64,000 bases of DNA from Colimorpha_A sp900556615 (GCA_963598415.1 CAVBUH010000058.1:17328-81327), one strand, 5' to 3'. Counted from the first letter of the stretch, positions 51,782 through 60,450 are shown. Notes: generated by a model not told the origin, from the sequence alone. Made by a program: numbers and translations.

Positions 51782-53258
51782 TTCTATTATGGGTTCTTCG
51801 GCTGGGAAACAATCCGGCGAAAAAGATGAAGGCTGTGCTTTCAGTTATAAGCGAACCCTTCTGTGCGGTTTTGCTTTTTTCGGAATCTGTGCATTTTGGC
51901 AGCTCTATGATAATATCATTACCCTTATTCTTAAATTTGATTTCGGAGTGAACGAAACTGCTTCGGGATGGATTATGTCACTTGACAATATCTTTGCGCT
52001 GTTTATGCTTCCTCTTTTCGGCACGTTGTCCGATAAAACAAAAACGCGACTCGGAAAGCGTATGCCTTATATTATTTTCGGCACGCTTTTCAGTGCGTTA
52101 GCCTTTACGCTTATACCGATAGCTGTCGAAATGAAAAATATGGTGTTTTTTGTTTCAGTTCTTCTGGCTGCCCTTGTTGCCATGAGCATATATCGCTCCC
52201 CGGCGGTATCTCTTATGCCCGATATCACGCCTAAGCCCTTTCGTTCAAAGGCGAATGCGGTTATCAATCTGATGGGTACCTTCGGAGGGCTGGCGGTGCT
52301 TATATCGGTATCGGTACTTATGAAAACGCAGTATTATGTTGATTGTGCTGTCTCCGGAATGAGAACGGCGATCAGCAGCAGCTCTGCGGCAGAGTATTTT
52401 TGCGAGGGATGCGGAGAGACACACGTCCTTTCGGATTTGACATCGGACACATATGTGCTGCGTCTTGAACACGAAAGCTTTTTACCGCTCTTTGCACTTA
52501 CGGCAGGCATTATGGTTGTGTGCCTTGTAATATTGCTTCTTTTCATGCATGAGAATCGATATACCTCTGAGCGAGAAGAAGCAGAAAGAAGATTGGGCTT
52601 ATCCGATTCAATGGATTATGGGAACAATGGGGAGGGCAGAGAAAGGCTTCGTCCTGAGGTAAAGCGCAGCCTTATTTTTCTTCTCTTGTCTGTAGCCTTC
52701 TGGTTTATGGGATATAATGCTGTGACAACGGCATTTTCAAAATATGTTGTATGGTATTGGGGACTTCCGGATGGAGGATTTGCAAACTGTCTTATTGTAG
52801 CGCTTGCGGCGGCGGCAGTATCGTATATTCCGATTGGTTTTATATCCGGCAGAATAGGCAGAAAAAAGACGATTCTAATAGGCGTTGCACTGCTTACCGC
52901 AATGTTCGGTTCCGCTTTCTTTTTTAAAAGCTATCATCCCGCAATAAATATTCTCTTTGCACTTGTCGGCGTGGCTTGGGCGGCGATAAACGTGAATTCT
53001 TATCCTATGGTAGTAGAAATGAGCAGAGGTAGCAGCATTGGGAAGTATACAGGACTGTATTATACCTTTTCCATGGCGGCTCAGATTATTACGCCGATTC
53101 TGTCGGGATATTTGCTTGATATCAGCTATAAAATGCTCTTTCCGTATGCTACCGCTTTCGCAGCTCTGTCTTTTGTAACAATGCTTTTTGTAAAACACGG
53201 TGATTCCAAGCCGGAAGGGAAAACGTCGATTCTTGAAAAGATCGGCGCAGATATGTAA
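51756..53258 (+). CDS. MFS transporter (GPH/SLC45-like)
   Basis: A 500-residue carrier with about 12 membrane segments. The loop GTLSDKTKTRLGKRMPYIIFG near 85-105 is the conserved MFS motif A in the form seen in sugar:cation symporters, and ISGRIGRKKTILIGV recurs in the second half. An extracellular loop with CEGCGETHVL holds two close Cys. The substrate is probably a sugar or glycoside, by family. The ATG at 51756 overlaps the GtrA gene by 26 bp. Confidence 0.88.
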   Translation: MKKNKMKLNSIMGSSAGKQSGEKDEGCAFSYKRTLLCGFAFFGICAFWQLYDNIITLILKFDFGVNETASGWIMSLDNIFALFMLPLFGTLSDKTKTRLGKRMPYIIFGTLFSALAFTLIPIAVEMKNMVFFVSVLLAALVAMSIYRSPAVSLMPDITPKPFRSKANAVINLMGTFGGLAVLISVSVLMKTQYYVDCAVSGMRTAISSSSAAEYFCEGCGETHVLSDLTSDTYVLRLEHESFLPLFALTAGIMVVCLVILLLFMHENRYTSEREEAERRLGLSDSMDYGNNGEGRERLRPEVKRSLIFLLLSVAFWFMGYNAVTTAFSKYVVWYWGLPDGGFANCLIVALAAAAVSYIPIGFISGRIGRKKTILIGVALLTAMFGSAFFFKSYHPAINILFALVGVAWAAINVNSYPMVVEMSRGSSIGKYTGLYYTFSMAAQIITPILSGYLLDISYKMLFPYATAFAALSFVTMLFVKHGDSKPEGKTSILEKIGADM

Positions 53259-53261
53259 CAT

Positions 53262-54059
53262 ATGTGGGTGTTTTTTTTGCTTCTATTTCTGTTATTATTG
53301 TATTTGTTTCTTATTTTTCCGGGTAGGGGCACAAAAGCTTCGGTGTTTCGAGGGCTGTATATTGCGCATAGGGGGCTTCATTCGGAAAATATTACGGAAA
53401 ATACTCTTGCGGCTTTTGCGGCGGCGGTTGATAAAGGCTTCGGTATTGAGCTTGATGTACAGCTTTCTTTTGACGGCGTTGCGGTTGTATGTCATGATTC
53501 CGATTTGAAAAGAGTATTCGGTATTGACAAAAAGGTCTCATCGTTTATGGCTTCTGATCTTGAAAAAATCGGGGTACCGTCTTTCGCTTCTGTATTAGAG
53601 CTTGTTGCGGCGAAGGTCCCTATGATTGTGGAATTAAAAGGTGAGAATGCCGATATTACCGTTTGTGAAAAAGCTGCAGAACTGCTTGACAGATATAATG
53701 GGATATATTGCGTGGAATCCTTTAATCCTCTTTACGTGTATTGGTTCAGAAAACATAGACCGAAGGTGATACGAGGGCAGCTTTCCACTCGTTTTACAAG
53801 GAATAAGCATTCCGGAAGCTGTGTTCTTCATTTTTTTCTCCGAAATTTGCTTTGTAATTGTCTTTCACGACCGGATTTTATTGCATATGAATATAAATAC
53901 GGAACCTCGCTGTCGCTAAGGCTTTGCGGCATTTTGGGGGCCGAGAAATTTTGCTGGACGCTGCGCAGCGAGGATGAGGTTAAGTCGGCACAAAAATATT
54001 TTTCAGCGTTTATTTTTGAAAAATTTATTCCGGACGGGAAAGAAAGCTTTGTTTTGTAG
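53262..54059 (+). CDS. Membrane-anchored glycerophosphodiester phosphodiesterase family protein
   Basis: A 265-residue protein. Residues 2-19 are one membrane anchor (WVFFLLLFLLLLYLFLIF). The GDPD domain follows with AHRGLHSENITENT near 36-49, ELDVQLSFDG near 68-77 and VVCHDSDLKRV near 81-91, giving the catalytic His pair and the Glu/Asp metal ligands. It probably hydrolyses glycerophosphodiesters to glycerol phosphate. It lies 4 bp after the MFS gene; repeat A8 starts 6 bp downstream. Confidence 0.92.
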   Translation: MWVFFLLLFLLLLYLFLIFPGRGTKASVFRGLYIAHRGLHSENITENTLAAFAAAVDKGFGIELDVQLSFDGVAVVCHDSDLKRVFGIDKKVSSFMASDLEKIGVPSFASVLELVAAKVPMIVELKGENADITVCEKAAELLDRYNGIYCVESFNPLYVYWFRKHRPKVIRGQLSTRFTRNKHSGSCVLHFFLRNLLCNCLSRPDFIAYEYKYGTSLSLRLCGILGAEKFCWTLRSEDEVKSAQKYFSAFIFEKFIPDGKESFVL

Positions 54060-54065
54060 AAAGGT

Positions 54066-54243
54066 TTAAGGCAATACTGCTGGGTTCACGGCTTGCGCCT
54101 TGATGGCATATCCGCTTGTTCATTTCTCGCCACACTTCACAAATTTTGTCGGCAGAGGAGCTAATCTTGCCTTTTCAATTTGTATCGTTTGACAACACAT
54201 GACTGCGCATCTGTACCATCAGAACCCGGCGGTATTACCTTAA
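54066..54243. repeat. Family A dispersed repeat, copy 8 (mosaic termini)
   Basis: 178 bp with interior in reverse orientation (TTCACAAATTTTGTCGGC). Both ends are of the CCGGG type (TTAAGGCAATACTGCTGGGT left, GAACCCGGCGGTATTACC right). Confidence 0.9.
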
Positions 54244-54290
54244 ACTTAGGTGTTGAGATTTAATATTCATTGAACAGATATTCGGAAATC

Positions 54291-54320
54291 AAGGCGTCAG
54301 TAGCTTTTGGCGCCTTTTTT
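54291..54320 (+). terminator. Intrinsic terminator
   Basis: Stem AAGGCGTC / GGCGCCTT (one wobble) and six T. It probably ends the GtrA-MFS-GDPD transcript beyond repeat A8. Confidence 0.65.
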
Positions 54321-54381
54321 ATATAGGGACTTAATTATATATTCGGGCAACAAATTAAGAATTCTATGTCACAATATGGAG

Positions 54382-54410
54382 TTGTTTATTAAATGAAAAT
54401 ATGATAAAAT
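54382..54410 (+). promoter_or_regulatory. Promoter for the GH27 gene fragment
   Basis: TTGTTT (54382-54387) and TAAAAT (54405-54410), spacer 17 bp. Confidence 0.6.
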
Positions 54411-54457
54411 TATTTTGGATATATATGCAAAAGATGCAGAGGAAAGGATGAGACCAA

Positions 54458-55258
54458 ATGATACAATTAACTCCACCAATGGGCTGGAATTCATGGAATA
54501 CTTTCGGAAAAAATATAAGCGAAGTAACGTTGAGGGAGGCAGCTGATGCACTCGTTAAAACAGGACTTCGTGATTCCGGATATCAATATTTTGTAATTGA
54601 CGATACCTGGGCATTGCGTGAACGCGGTAAAGACGGAAGGCTGATTCCGAATCCCGATAAATTTCCTAATGGAATTAAAGCTGTGAGCGATTATGTTCAT
54701 GATAAGGGATTAAAATTCGGTATATATTCGTGTGCGGGAACCATGACCTGCGCTCAATATCCCGGAAGCTATGAATACGAGTTTCTTGATGCCGAGACTT
54801 TTGCAGAATGGGGAGTTGATTTCCTTAAATACGATTATTGTTTTAAGCCGACATTTGAGAGAGGGGAGCTTCTATATCGCAGAATGGGGCTTGCTCTTGC
54901 TAACTGCGGACGGGATATTCTCTTTTCCGCTTGCTCATGGGGAAATGACGATACAAAATCCTGGATAAAGACAACAGGCGCTCATATGTGGCGTTCGACG
55001 CATGACGTTTTCGATTCGTGGGAATCTATAAAAATGAGAGCCAAGGAACAGCTTGATATACAAAAATACAATGGTTTAGGCTGTTTTAATGACATGGATA
55101 TGCTTGTTGTCGGAATGAACGGAAAGGGAAATGTCGGTTTAACGCCGAGTTCTTTTGTTCAGTACCGTACACATTTTGCTTTGTGGGCACTGCTCGGTTC
55201 ACCGCTTATGATAGGATGTGATATCCGTAATGCAGACGCCGATGTAATAGATTGCTGA
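54458..55258 (+). pseudogene. Truncated alpha-galactosidase (GH27)
   Basis: 266 residues of a GH27 enzyme: LTPPMGWNSWNTFG near 4-17, FVIDDTW near 45, the nucleophile Asp in FLKYDYC near 125, and the acid/base Asp in CFNDMDMLVVG near 210-220. Full GH27 enzymes have about 390 residues or more. Here the frame stops at 55258, just after GSPLMIGCDIRNADADV, so the end of the barrel and the C-terminal beta domain are missing. Sequence on the other side of the break belongs to a different protein. Ribosome site AAAGGATGAG and promoter are intact. An activity is unlikely. Confidence 0.8.
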
Positions 55259-55910
55259 ATTTAATGCGGAGGGGAATATTCTTGTGGCAAAGAACAATGG
55301 AGCGCCTTCGTATCTCATATATAAGATATGTGCGGATGAGGGAAAGCTTCTTTCTTCGCTGACAATTAAATCATATGCAAGTGTAAATGATTGGGAGGTG
55401 GACGGTGCCCCGCTTGCCGGAAATGAATTCGGTATCTATGTAAAATCAACCGATGATTTTGATTTTGAAAGCGATACACCTGCTGACGGTGCAAGTGGTA
55501 TGGTCGGAAAGAAAAATCACACATGGAAGCTTGATGAATATGTAAATGGTAAAAGTGAAATATATGTCTGTATCTATTTTCTAAATAATAGCAGTTTTAT
55601 TGATTGGGTACGGTTTTATTCTTTTGATTTTTCCGCAGCCGAAAAAATAAATGCTCCTGCAACAAGTTCTTCCGATACAGAGTCACAACCGGAGAGCACC
55701 ACGTCGATGGGTTCCGGAACAGAAACCGATAATAACGCTTCGATTATATCGGGAACGAACGATGATTCTACAGATACAAGCGACATTATTGATCCTGAGG
55801 AGAAGAATACCAATTTAATCGCAATTACTTTGATTGCTGTAGCGACAATTGCAGCTGTCATCGTAGTTGTGGCTATGATAAAAGTTGCAAAGTCTAATAA
55901 AACAGATTAA
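55251..55910 (+). pseudogene. C-terminal fragment of a surface protein with a membrane anchor
   Basis: An open frame from the TAG at 55248 to the TAA at 55908. The start GTG at 55284 has only chance context; the sequence (IAEFNAEGNILVAKNN...) reads as the middle of a protein. A beta-rich domain of about 100 residues is followed by a Ser/Thr/Asp/Glu-rich linker and a final membrane segment (LIAITLIAVATIAAVIVVVAMIKV) with KSNKTD. This is the tail of a cell-surface enzyme or adhesin whose front part is missing. Its last 100 codons occur again at 57986-58295. Confidence 0.7.
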
Positions 55911-56017
55911 GACAATACCGTACCATGATTGTTGTGCAGTTGCGCCGCTGGATTTTTCGTCAGACAATACAAGTTGAGGAGGCAAGAGTGACTCTTCTGC
56001 CGACGAAATTTGTGAAG
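55602..56017 (+). repeat. Direct repeat DR1, left copy
   Basis: About 415 bp nearly identical to 57986-58401 (one difference noticed at 55994: CTT against CCT, apart from the first few bases). It covers the C-terminal codons of the surface protein and the first 110 bp of repeat A9. Confidence 0.9.
55907..56017 (+). repeat. Family A dispersed repeat, copy 9 (5' part only)
   Basis: Begins TTAAGACAATACCGTACCAT and runs to TTTGTGAA, where it is broken. The TAA stop of the preceding fragment lies within its TTAA end. Confidence 0.9.
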
Positions 56018-56055
56018 GGATCTCTAAGGAATCACTGAATAAATCGCCAGCACCA
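56018..56055 (+). repeat. Family B left end inside family A copy 9
   Basis: GGGATCTCTAAGGAATCACT follows TGAA exactly where the insert in copy A6 begins (TTCA on the other strand). The right part of the element is not recognisable. Confidence 0.7.
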
Positions 56056-57214
56056 CATCCCTAAGAGTACCGCTTATGTTTCGGCAGATAATTGTAGGGA
56101 AGTGCGTTTTCTACTCAAAGTCAACGGTTTCATTTTTTTGCACTATTATCTACAATAGACATGTTTGAAAAAACGTTTGACCACAGATACTACGTATTGT
56201 CTGTAATAATGTTGAAAATCTTCCTAATACAAGCCGTCTGTAAGGTTGCCGTTGTGCCTATCTCATAACGCTTGTGACGACGATCTATGCCTCATAATAA
56301 GATAAGGGCCATAAAGAAATAGCGTATAAGCAAGCTGATTCCAAGGAGCTCTAATTTACCGTCGAACAGGTTTTGTAAAACTGCCACAAGGGGAAACGAA
56401 CATCTCTACGAGGCAAGTAGAAGATTTTTTCGGGATTACGATTCTTTTAAGGTATATGCAATGTAGGAATCAAAGTCGCTGTTTCCTTCCGAATTCTTTG
56501 TACCACTTTTTAATTTCTGCTCTGTACTCAAGACTGCGGACAAGGGAATTTGTAGCCTTTTAATTTTTTTAAGATGTCCATATTTTTATACTAAAATAAA
56601 TAGAAGCGCTCTACCAAGGCTGTATTACAGCAGGTAAAGCGCTTTTGTTGTTCTATTTATTCTATTTTTTTATTTTTCTCGTGCCCACAGCCTCTTTATC
56701 CTTGTGTTGTCATAGCTTATGATATGTCTCTGTAGAGGAAGGAAAGCTCCCTTTGCAATTCCTGTCATAAAGCCGTACATAAGCTCCTCGGGAATAAGAT
56801 GGGTGACGGAAATGGCGTCAATGCTTTCTCTAAGAGAAGGATTTATTCTTGTGCCGTCGAAAAAAGACTATTTACTCTCTGTCTTACCATTGCCAGACAT
56901 CTTGCCAAAGCAGTAAAATATCTTGCCCCTCGTCTTAAGACAGAAATCAAAAATTATCTCCTTCTCGCTATTGTTGAGAGTATTCATGTTTGCGAGAGGG
57001 GCAGGATGATGACGCTGTCTTGATTGGCCTTCTGGCAATGTAATTGACCATCTTATTACAAATACTCCCAAATATTGCAAATTTCCAATAAAAAAACTAA
57101 TTTTAATCAATATTTTGAGCCCTATGCTCTATCCAAAAAAAGAATGCAGGTCAATAAAAATTATCTGTTCTCTCTACGAACATGAGAATTTTTCGAGAAA
57201 TTCACATTTTTCTC
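56056..57214. other. Gene-poor stretch before the transaldolase gene, with possible gene remnants
   Basis: No intact gene. An inverted repeat AATAAATAGAA...GCGCT / AGCGC...TTCTATTTATT at about 56595-56660 looks like a terminator. On the minus strand 56670-56867 is open and reads like the end of a protein (ISVTHLIPEELMYGFMTGIA...), and on the plus strand up to 57023 a helical-looking piece (ARHLAKAVKYLAPRLKTEIK) appears. I cannot assign either; they may be remnants. The stretch 56060-56560 may be a decayed transposable element following the family B end. Confidence 0.4.
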
Positions 57215-57243
57215 TTGACAAGCTTCGTGCATTGATGTAAAAT
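57215..57243 (+). promoter_or_regulatory. Promoter for the transaldolase gene
   Basis: TTGACA (57215-57220) and TAAAAT (57238-57243), spacer 17 bp. Confidence 0.8.
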
Positions 57244-57295
57244 GTAGCCTGTTATAACAAATTCACTTAATGTTTCGCGCGATTTTGGAGAACTC

Positions 57296-57943
57296 ATGAA
57301 AATTTTTATTGATACAGCAAATATCTCAGAAATCAAGGCTGCTTGGGATTTGGGAGTCATTAGTGGCGTTACGACAAATCCCACTTTGATTGCCAAGGAA
57401 GGCCGGAACTTCAAAGAGGTAGTCAAGGAAATTACTTCAATCGTTGATGGACCTATTTCCGCCGAGGTCATCTCGCTGCAACATGAAAAAATGGTTGAGG
57501 AAGCCCTTGAGCTTTCTGCTATCCATCCCAATATAGTAATCAAAATTCCTATGTGTACCGAAGGTTTAAAAGCGGTTAAGATTTTATCATCCAAAGGGAT
57601 TCGCACCAATGTCACCCTAATCTTTTCTGCCGCTCAAGCCTTCCTCGCTTCTCGTGCGGGAGCCTCCTATGTCAGTCCATTTCTTGGCAGATTAGACGAT
57701 ATCGGGAGTGAGGGAATGACACTAATCAAGGACATCGTTGAAATCTTCCGTCATCAAGAAACCAAGACGGAAATAATCGGAGCAAGTATTCGTCATCCTA
57801 TCCATGTCATTGAAGCCGCTAAATCAGGTTGTGATATAGCTACTATCCCCTATAAAGTCATCACGCAAATGGTTGGTCATCCTCTAACATCTAATGGCAT
57901 TGAAAAATTTCTCAAGGATTGGGAAACGCTTCAAAATAGCTGA
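57296..57943 (+). CDS. Transaldolase / fructose-6-phosphate aldolase family protein
   Basis: A 215-residue enzyme of the short TalC/FSA type. MKIFIDTANISEIK (Asp6), GVTTNPTLIAKEGR near 23-36, EVISL near 60, the Schiff-base Lys in VIKIPMC near 83-89, then TNVTLIFSAAQAFLASRAGASYVSPFLGRLDDIG, are all present. The length and motifs fit transaldolase of the pentose phosphate pathway or the related aldolase; the two cannot be separated here. GGAG lies 7 bases before the ATG. It sits between two copies of a direct repeat, in a segment that may be newly acquired. Confidence 0.92.
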   Translation: MKIFIDTANISEIKAAWDLGVISGVTTNPTLIAKEGRNFKEVVKEITSIVDGPISAEVISLQHEKMVEEALELSAIHPNIVIKIPMCTEGLKAVKILSSKGIRTNVTLIFSAAQAFLASRAGASYVSPFLGRLDDIGSEGMTLIKDIVEIFRHQETKTEIIGASIRHPIHVIEAAKSGCDIATIPYKVITQMVGHPLTSNGIEKFLKDWETLQNS

Positions 57944-57985
57944 AACTCTATTTTTATCCCGCAAACACGAATTTATTTTCAAAGA

Positions 57986-58401
57986 AGATTGGGTATTGTT
58001 TTATTCTTTTGATTTTTCCGCAGCCGAAAAAATAAATGCTCCTGCAACAAGTTCTTCCGATACAGAGTCACAACCGGAGAGCACCACGTCGATGGGTTCC
58101 GGAACAGAAACCGATAATAACGCTTCGATTATATCGGGAACGAACGATGATTCTACAGATACAAGCGACATTATTGATCCTGAGGAGAAGAATACCAATT
58201 TAATCGCAATTACTTTGATTGCTGTAGCGACAATTGCAGCTGTCATCGTAGTTGTGGCTATGATAAAAGTTGCAAAGTCTAATAAAACAGATTAAGACAA
58301 TACCGTACCATGATTGTTGTGCAGTTGCGCCGCTGGATTTTTCGTCAGACAATACAAGTTGAGGAGGCAAGAGTGACTCCTCTGCCGACGAAATTTGTGA
58401 A
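57986..58401 (+). repeat. Direct repeat DR1, right copy (surface-protein tail plus repeat A10 start)
   Basis: The frame from about 57990 to 58295 repeats the surface-protein tail (FYSFDFSAAEKINAPATSSS to KSNKTD) without its N-terminal part. It is joined directly to the 3' side of the transaldolase gene and so is a non-functional fragment. Confidence 0.9.
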
Positions 58402-58471
58402 ATATGACGGAAAAGATGCAAGCAAATGCGCAATAAAGGCGTTAGCTATGTACCCGGCGGTATTGCCTTAA
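58292..58471 (+). repeat. Family A dispersed repeat, copy 10 (forward, complete)
   Basis: 180 bp: TTAAGACAATACCGTACCAT to CCGGCGGTATTGCCTTAA. It shows the intact site TTTGTGAAATATGACGG that is broken in copy A9. Confidence 0.95.
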
Positions 58472-58481
58472 CTTTAGTCAT

Positions 58482-58588
58482 AAAAACCGCCGACCAAACC
58501 GATGGCTTGTCCGGTGCTATAAAGGTAAGCTCCCGGTAGGGTGAAAGCCGTCGAAAAGCTTGATGCCTCTGCTACAAATGGAGGTTTT
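58482..58588 (+). ncRNA. Candidate structured leader RNA sequestering a ribosome site
   Basis: The 5' end AAAACCGCC (58483-58491) pairs with GGAGGTTTT (58580-58588) over 8 of 9 positions, enclosing about 88 nt. Inner dyads include ACCG / CGGT (58498-58501 with 58512-58515) and AAGCT / AGCTT (58527-58531 with 58557-58561), with a GGGTGAAAGCC stretch. The GGAGG of the next reading frame lies in the closing stem. I cannot assign a known class with certainty; raiA-type RNA is one to test. Confidence 0.5.
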
Positions 58589-58595
58589 CACATTT

Positions 58596-58706
58596 ATGAG
58601 GATAGTCTCAGGTTTTGACTTGGAAGCAGATCAATCTGTAATATCTGATATCGAAAAGAAATGGAGAAAAATCGACAGAAGTCGGGAGCGTTTGGAGAAA
58701 ATATAG
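58596..58706 (+). CDS. Small protein, 36 aa
   Basis: ATG at 58596 with GGAGG 11 bases upstream; stop TAG at 58704. The peptide begins MRIVSGFDLEADQ and ends in a charged, helix-forming tail (KKWRKIDRSRERLEKI). No family is recognised. Its ribosome site lies in the closing stem of the candidate RNA, so translation may be controlled by RNA folding. A 72-residue gene follows 67 bp on, with a terminator after it, so the three parts look like one transcript. Gene status is likely but not certain given the size. Confidence 0.5.
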   Translation: MRIVSGFDLEADQSVISDIEKKWRKIDRSRERLEKI

Positions 58707-58773
58707 CATTTATGAATAAGAAACGAAGTTTCTGATGACAATAAATAAAAATAAATTGCCGGAGGAAATTGGT

Positions 58774-58992
58774 ATGGATAATAAAAACGGTTTTGTGATT
58801 AACGACCGTGATCGTATTTTAAGAGCATGGCAAAACTCTACGGAACTGGTCAGAGACTATCAGAATTATGCAAATGAGATGCAGAAAAGCAATAGGGAGC
58901 TGGCGGTGCTTTTTGCAGAATATGCAGAGGATGAGGCAATTCATGCCTCAAGGCTGCTTGAACTTCTTCAAGGCTTCGAAAGTCGTTCATAA
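58774..58992 (+). CDS. Small helical protein with ferritin-like ExxH motif, 72 aa
   Basis: ATG at 58774 with CGGAGGAAA 8 bases upstream; further open sequence upstream lacks a ribosome site. The protein appears to be two helices; the second, ELAVLFAEYAEDEAIHASRLLELL near 45-66, has an E-x-x-H pattern as in rubrerythrin-like helices, although one such half-site is too little for a complete metal centre unless it dimerises. Function unknown. Followed by a strong terminator. Confidence 0.7.
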   Translation: MDNKNGFVINDRDRILRAWQNSTELVRDYQNYANEMQKSNRELAVLFAEYAEDEAIHASRLLELLQGFESRS

Positions 58993-58995
58993 AAG

Positions 58996-59036
58996 CAACG
59001 GGCTGACGGTGAAAATACCGCAGCCCGTTGTTTTTT
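58996..59036 (+). terminator. Intrinsic terminator
   Basis: Stem CAACGGGCTG-ACGGT / ACCG-CAGCCCGTTG with a 6-nt loop and six T. Confidence 0.92.
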
Positions 59037-59048
59037 ACTTATTAAAGA

Positions 59049-60266
59049 TTAAAAGTTTACTTCCGTATCATAATAGCAACATTTCAGAAGCTTTTCCATT
59101 TCTTCTTGAGAAGGAATTCTCGGGTTAGAACCGGTGCAAGCGTCTCCTATGGCGTTTTTTGCAATTTCCGGCAGACGTGAAAGGAAGACATCCTCCGGTA
59201 CAAAACCGTTTTCGGTAGGATAGCTGTCAGCGCCGTAATTCTTTATGCAATGCGGGATGTTAAGGTCATCGTTCATTTTGCGCAGATAGGCAATAAGGAG
59301 ATTGACTTTTTCATCATCGTTTTTTCCGCCAAGTCCCATGAAATCCGCTATTACGCCATAGCGTTTTTTAGCCGTTTCGTTCTTTGCATTAAATGCAATT
59401 ACTTTGGGAAGATACATCGCATTGGCAGCGCCGTGTATAATATGCGCTCCGTAATCATCGAAAGCGGCTCCGGTCTTATGAGCCATAGAGTGAACGATTC
59501 CGAGCAGCGCGTTTGAGAATGCCATTCCGGCGAGGCATTGGGCATTATGCATGGAATCACGTTTTGACATATCTCCGTTATAGGAATCAACAAGATCGTT
59601 CTCAATCATGCGTATAGCGTGAAGTGCAAGGGGATCCGTGAAATCACAGTTAGCGGTCGAAACATAAGCCTCAATTGCATGTGTCATAGCATCCATACCT
59701 GTATGAGCTACAAGCTTCTTTGGCATGGTTTCAGCCAAGTCGGGGTCAACGATTGCCACGTCGGGAGTAATCTCGAAATCCGCGATAGGATATTTAATGC
59801 CCTTGGCATAATCGGTGATAATGGAGAAAGCTGTTACCTCGGTAGCAGTACCGGATGTAGAAGAAATTGCGCAGAAATGTGCTTTCTTACGGAGCTTGGG
59901 AAGACCGAATACTTTGCACATATCCTCAAAGGTAACCTCCGGATATTCGTATTTTATCCACATGGCTTTAGCGGCATCAATCGGAGATCCGCCGCCCATT
60001 GCGATAATCCAATCGGGTTGGAATTCAATCATTTTTTCCGCGCCCTTCATAACTGTCTCGACAGAGGGATCTGGTTCGATTCCTTCAATGAGCGCAATTT
60101 CCATGCCGGCTTCTTTCAGATAAGCTTCCGCCTTATCCAAAAAACCGAATTTTCTCATAGAGCTTCCGCCCACGCAGATGATCGCGCGCTTTCCTTCAAA
60201 CGTTTTAAGAGCCTCCAGTGCTCCCTTTCCATGATACAAATCACGGGGGAGAGTAAATCTTGCCAT
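59049..60266 (-). CDS. Iron-containing alcohol dehydrogenase
   Basis: A 405-residue group III (iron-dependent) alcohol dehydrogenase. The NAD-binding part has AMGGGSPIDAAKAMW near 98-112 and TSGTATEVTAFS near 142-153. The metal ligands are an Asp in the PKKLVAHTGMDAMTHAIEAYVS region and His residues in IVHSMAHKTGAAFDDYGAHIIHG near 265-287. It probably reduces acetaldehyde or butyraldehyde, or a diol-derived aldehyde, using NAD(P)H in fermentation. AAGGAGGT precedes the ATG at 60266, which fixes the start. Single gene with its own promoter. Confidence 0.95.
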   Translation of the reverse strand: MARFTLPRDLYHGKGALEALKTFEGKRAIICVGGSSMRKFGFLDKAEAYLKEAGMEIALIEGIEPDPSVETVMKGAEKMIEFQPDWIIAMGGGSPIDAAKAMWIKYEYPEVTFEDMCKVFGLPKLRKKAHFCAISSTSGTATEVTAFSIITDYAKGIKYPIADFEITPDVAIVDPDLAETMPKKLVAHTGMDAMTHAIEAYVSTANCDFTDPLALHAIRMIENDLVDSYNGDMSKRDSMHNAQCLAGMAFSNALLGIVHSMAHKTGAAFDDYGAHIIHGAANAMYLPKVIAFNAKNETAKKRYGVIADFMGLGGKNDDEKVNLLIAYLRKMNDDLNIPHCIKNYGADSYPTENGFVPEDVFLSRLPEIAKNAIGDACTGSNPRIPSQEEMEKLLKCCYYDTEVNF

Positions 60267-60332
60267 ATCGTATGACCTCCTTGAATTTTTACTGCGGAGT
60301 ATGCTTAATGTATTATGCCCCGTCCGAGGTAG

Positions 60333-60361
60333 ATTATATACCATTTTTTTCATTGTGTCAA
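60333..60361 (-). promoter_or_regulatory. Promoter for the alcohol dehydrogenase gene
   Basis: Minus-strand TTGACA (60356-60361) and TATAAT (60333-60338), spacer 17 bp. Confidence 0.88.
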
Positions 60362-60450
60362 TACATCTGATAAAATTTTATCGATAATTTTTTATTTATT
60401 TACATTCAAGACATATATGTTGTGCTTTAGTAATGAATATTATAACAGTG

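Noticed and set aside
58482..58588. Fluoride or cobalamin riboswitch at the 58.5-kb RNA
   Set aside because: Parts such as TTGATGCCTCT recall the fluoride riboswitch end, but the partner pseudoknot sequence is missing, and the cobalamin core does not match.
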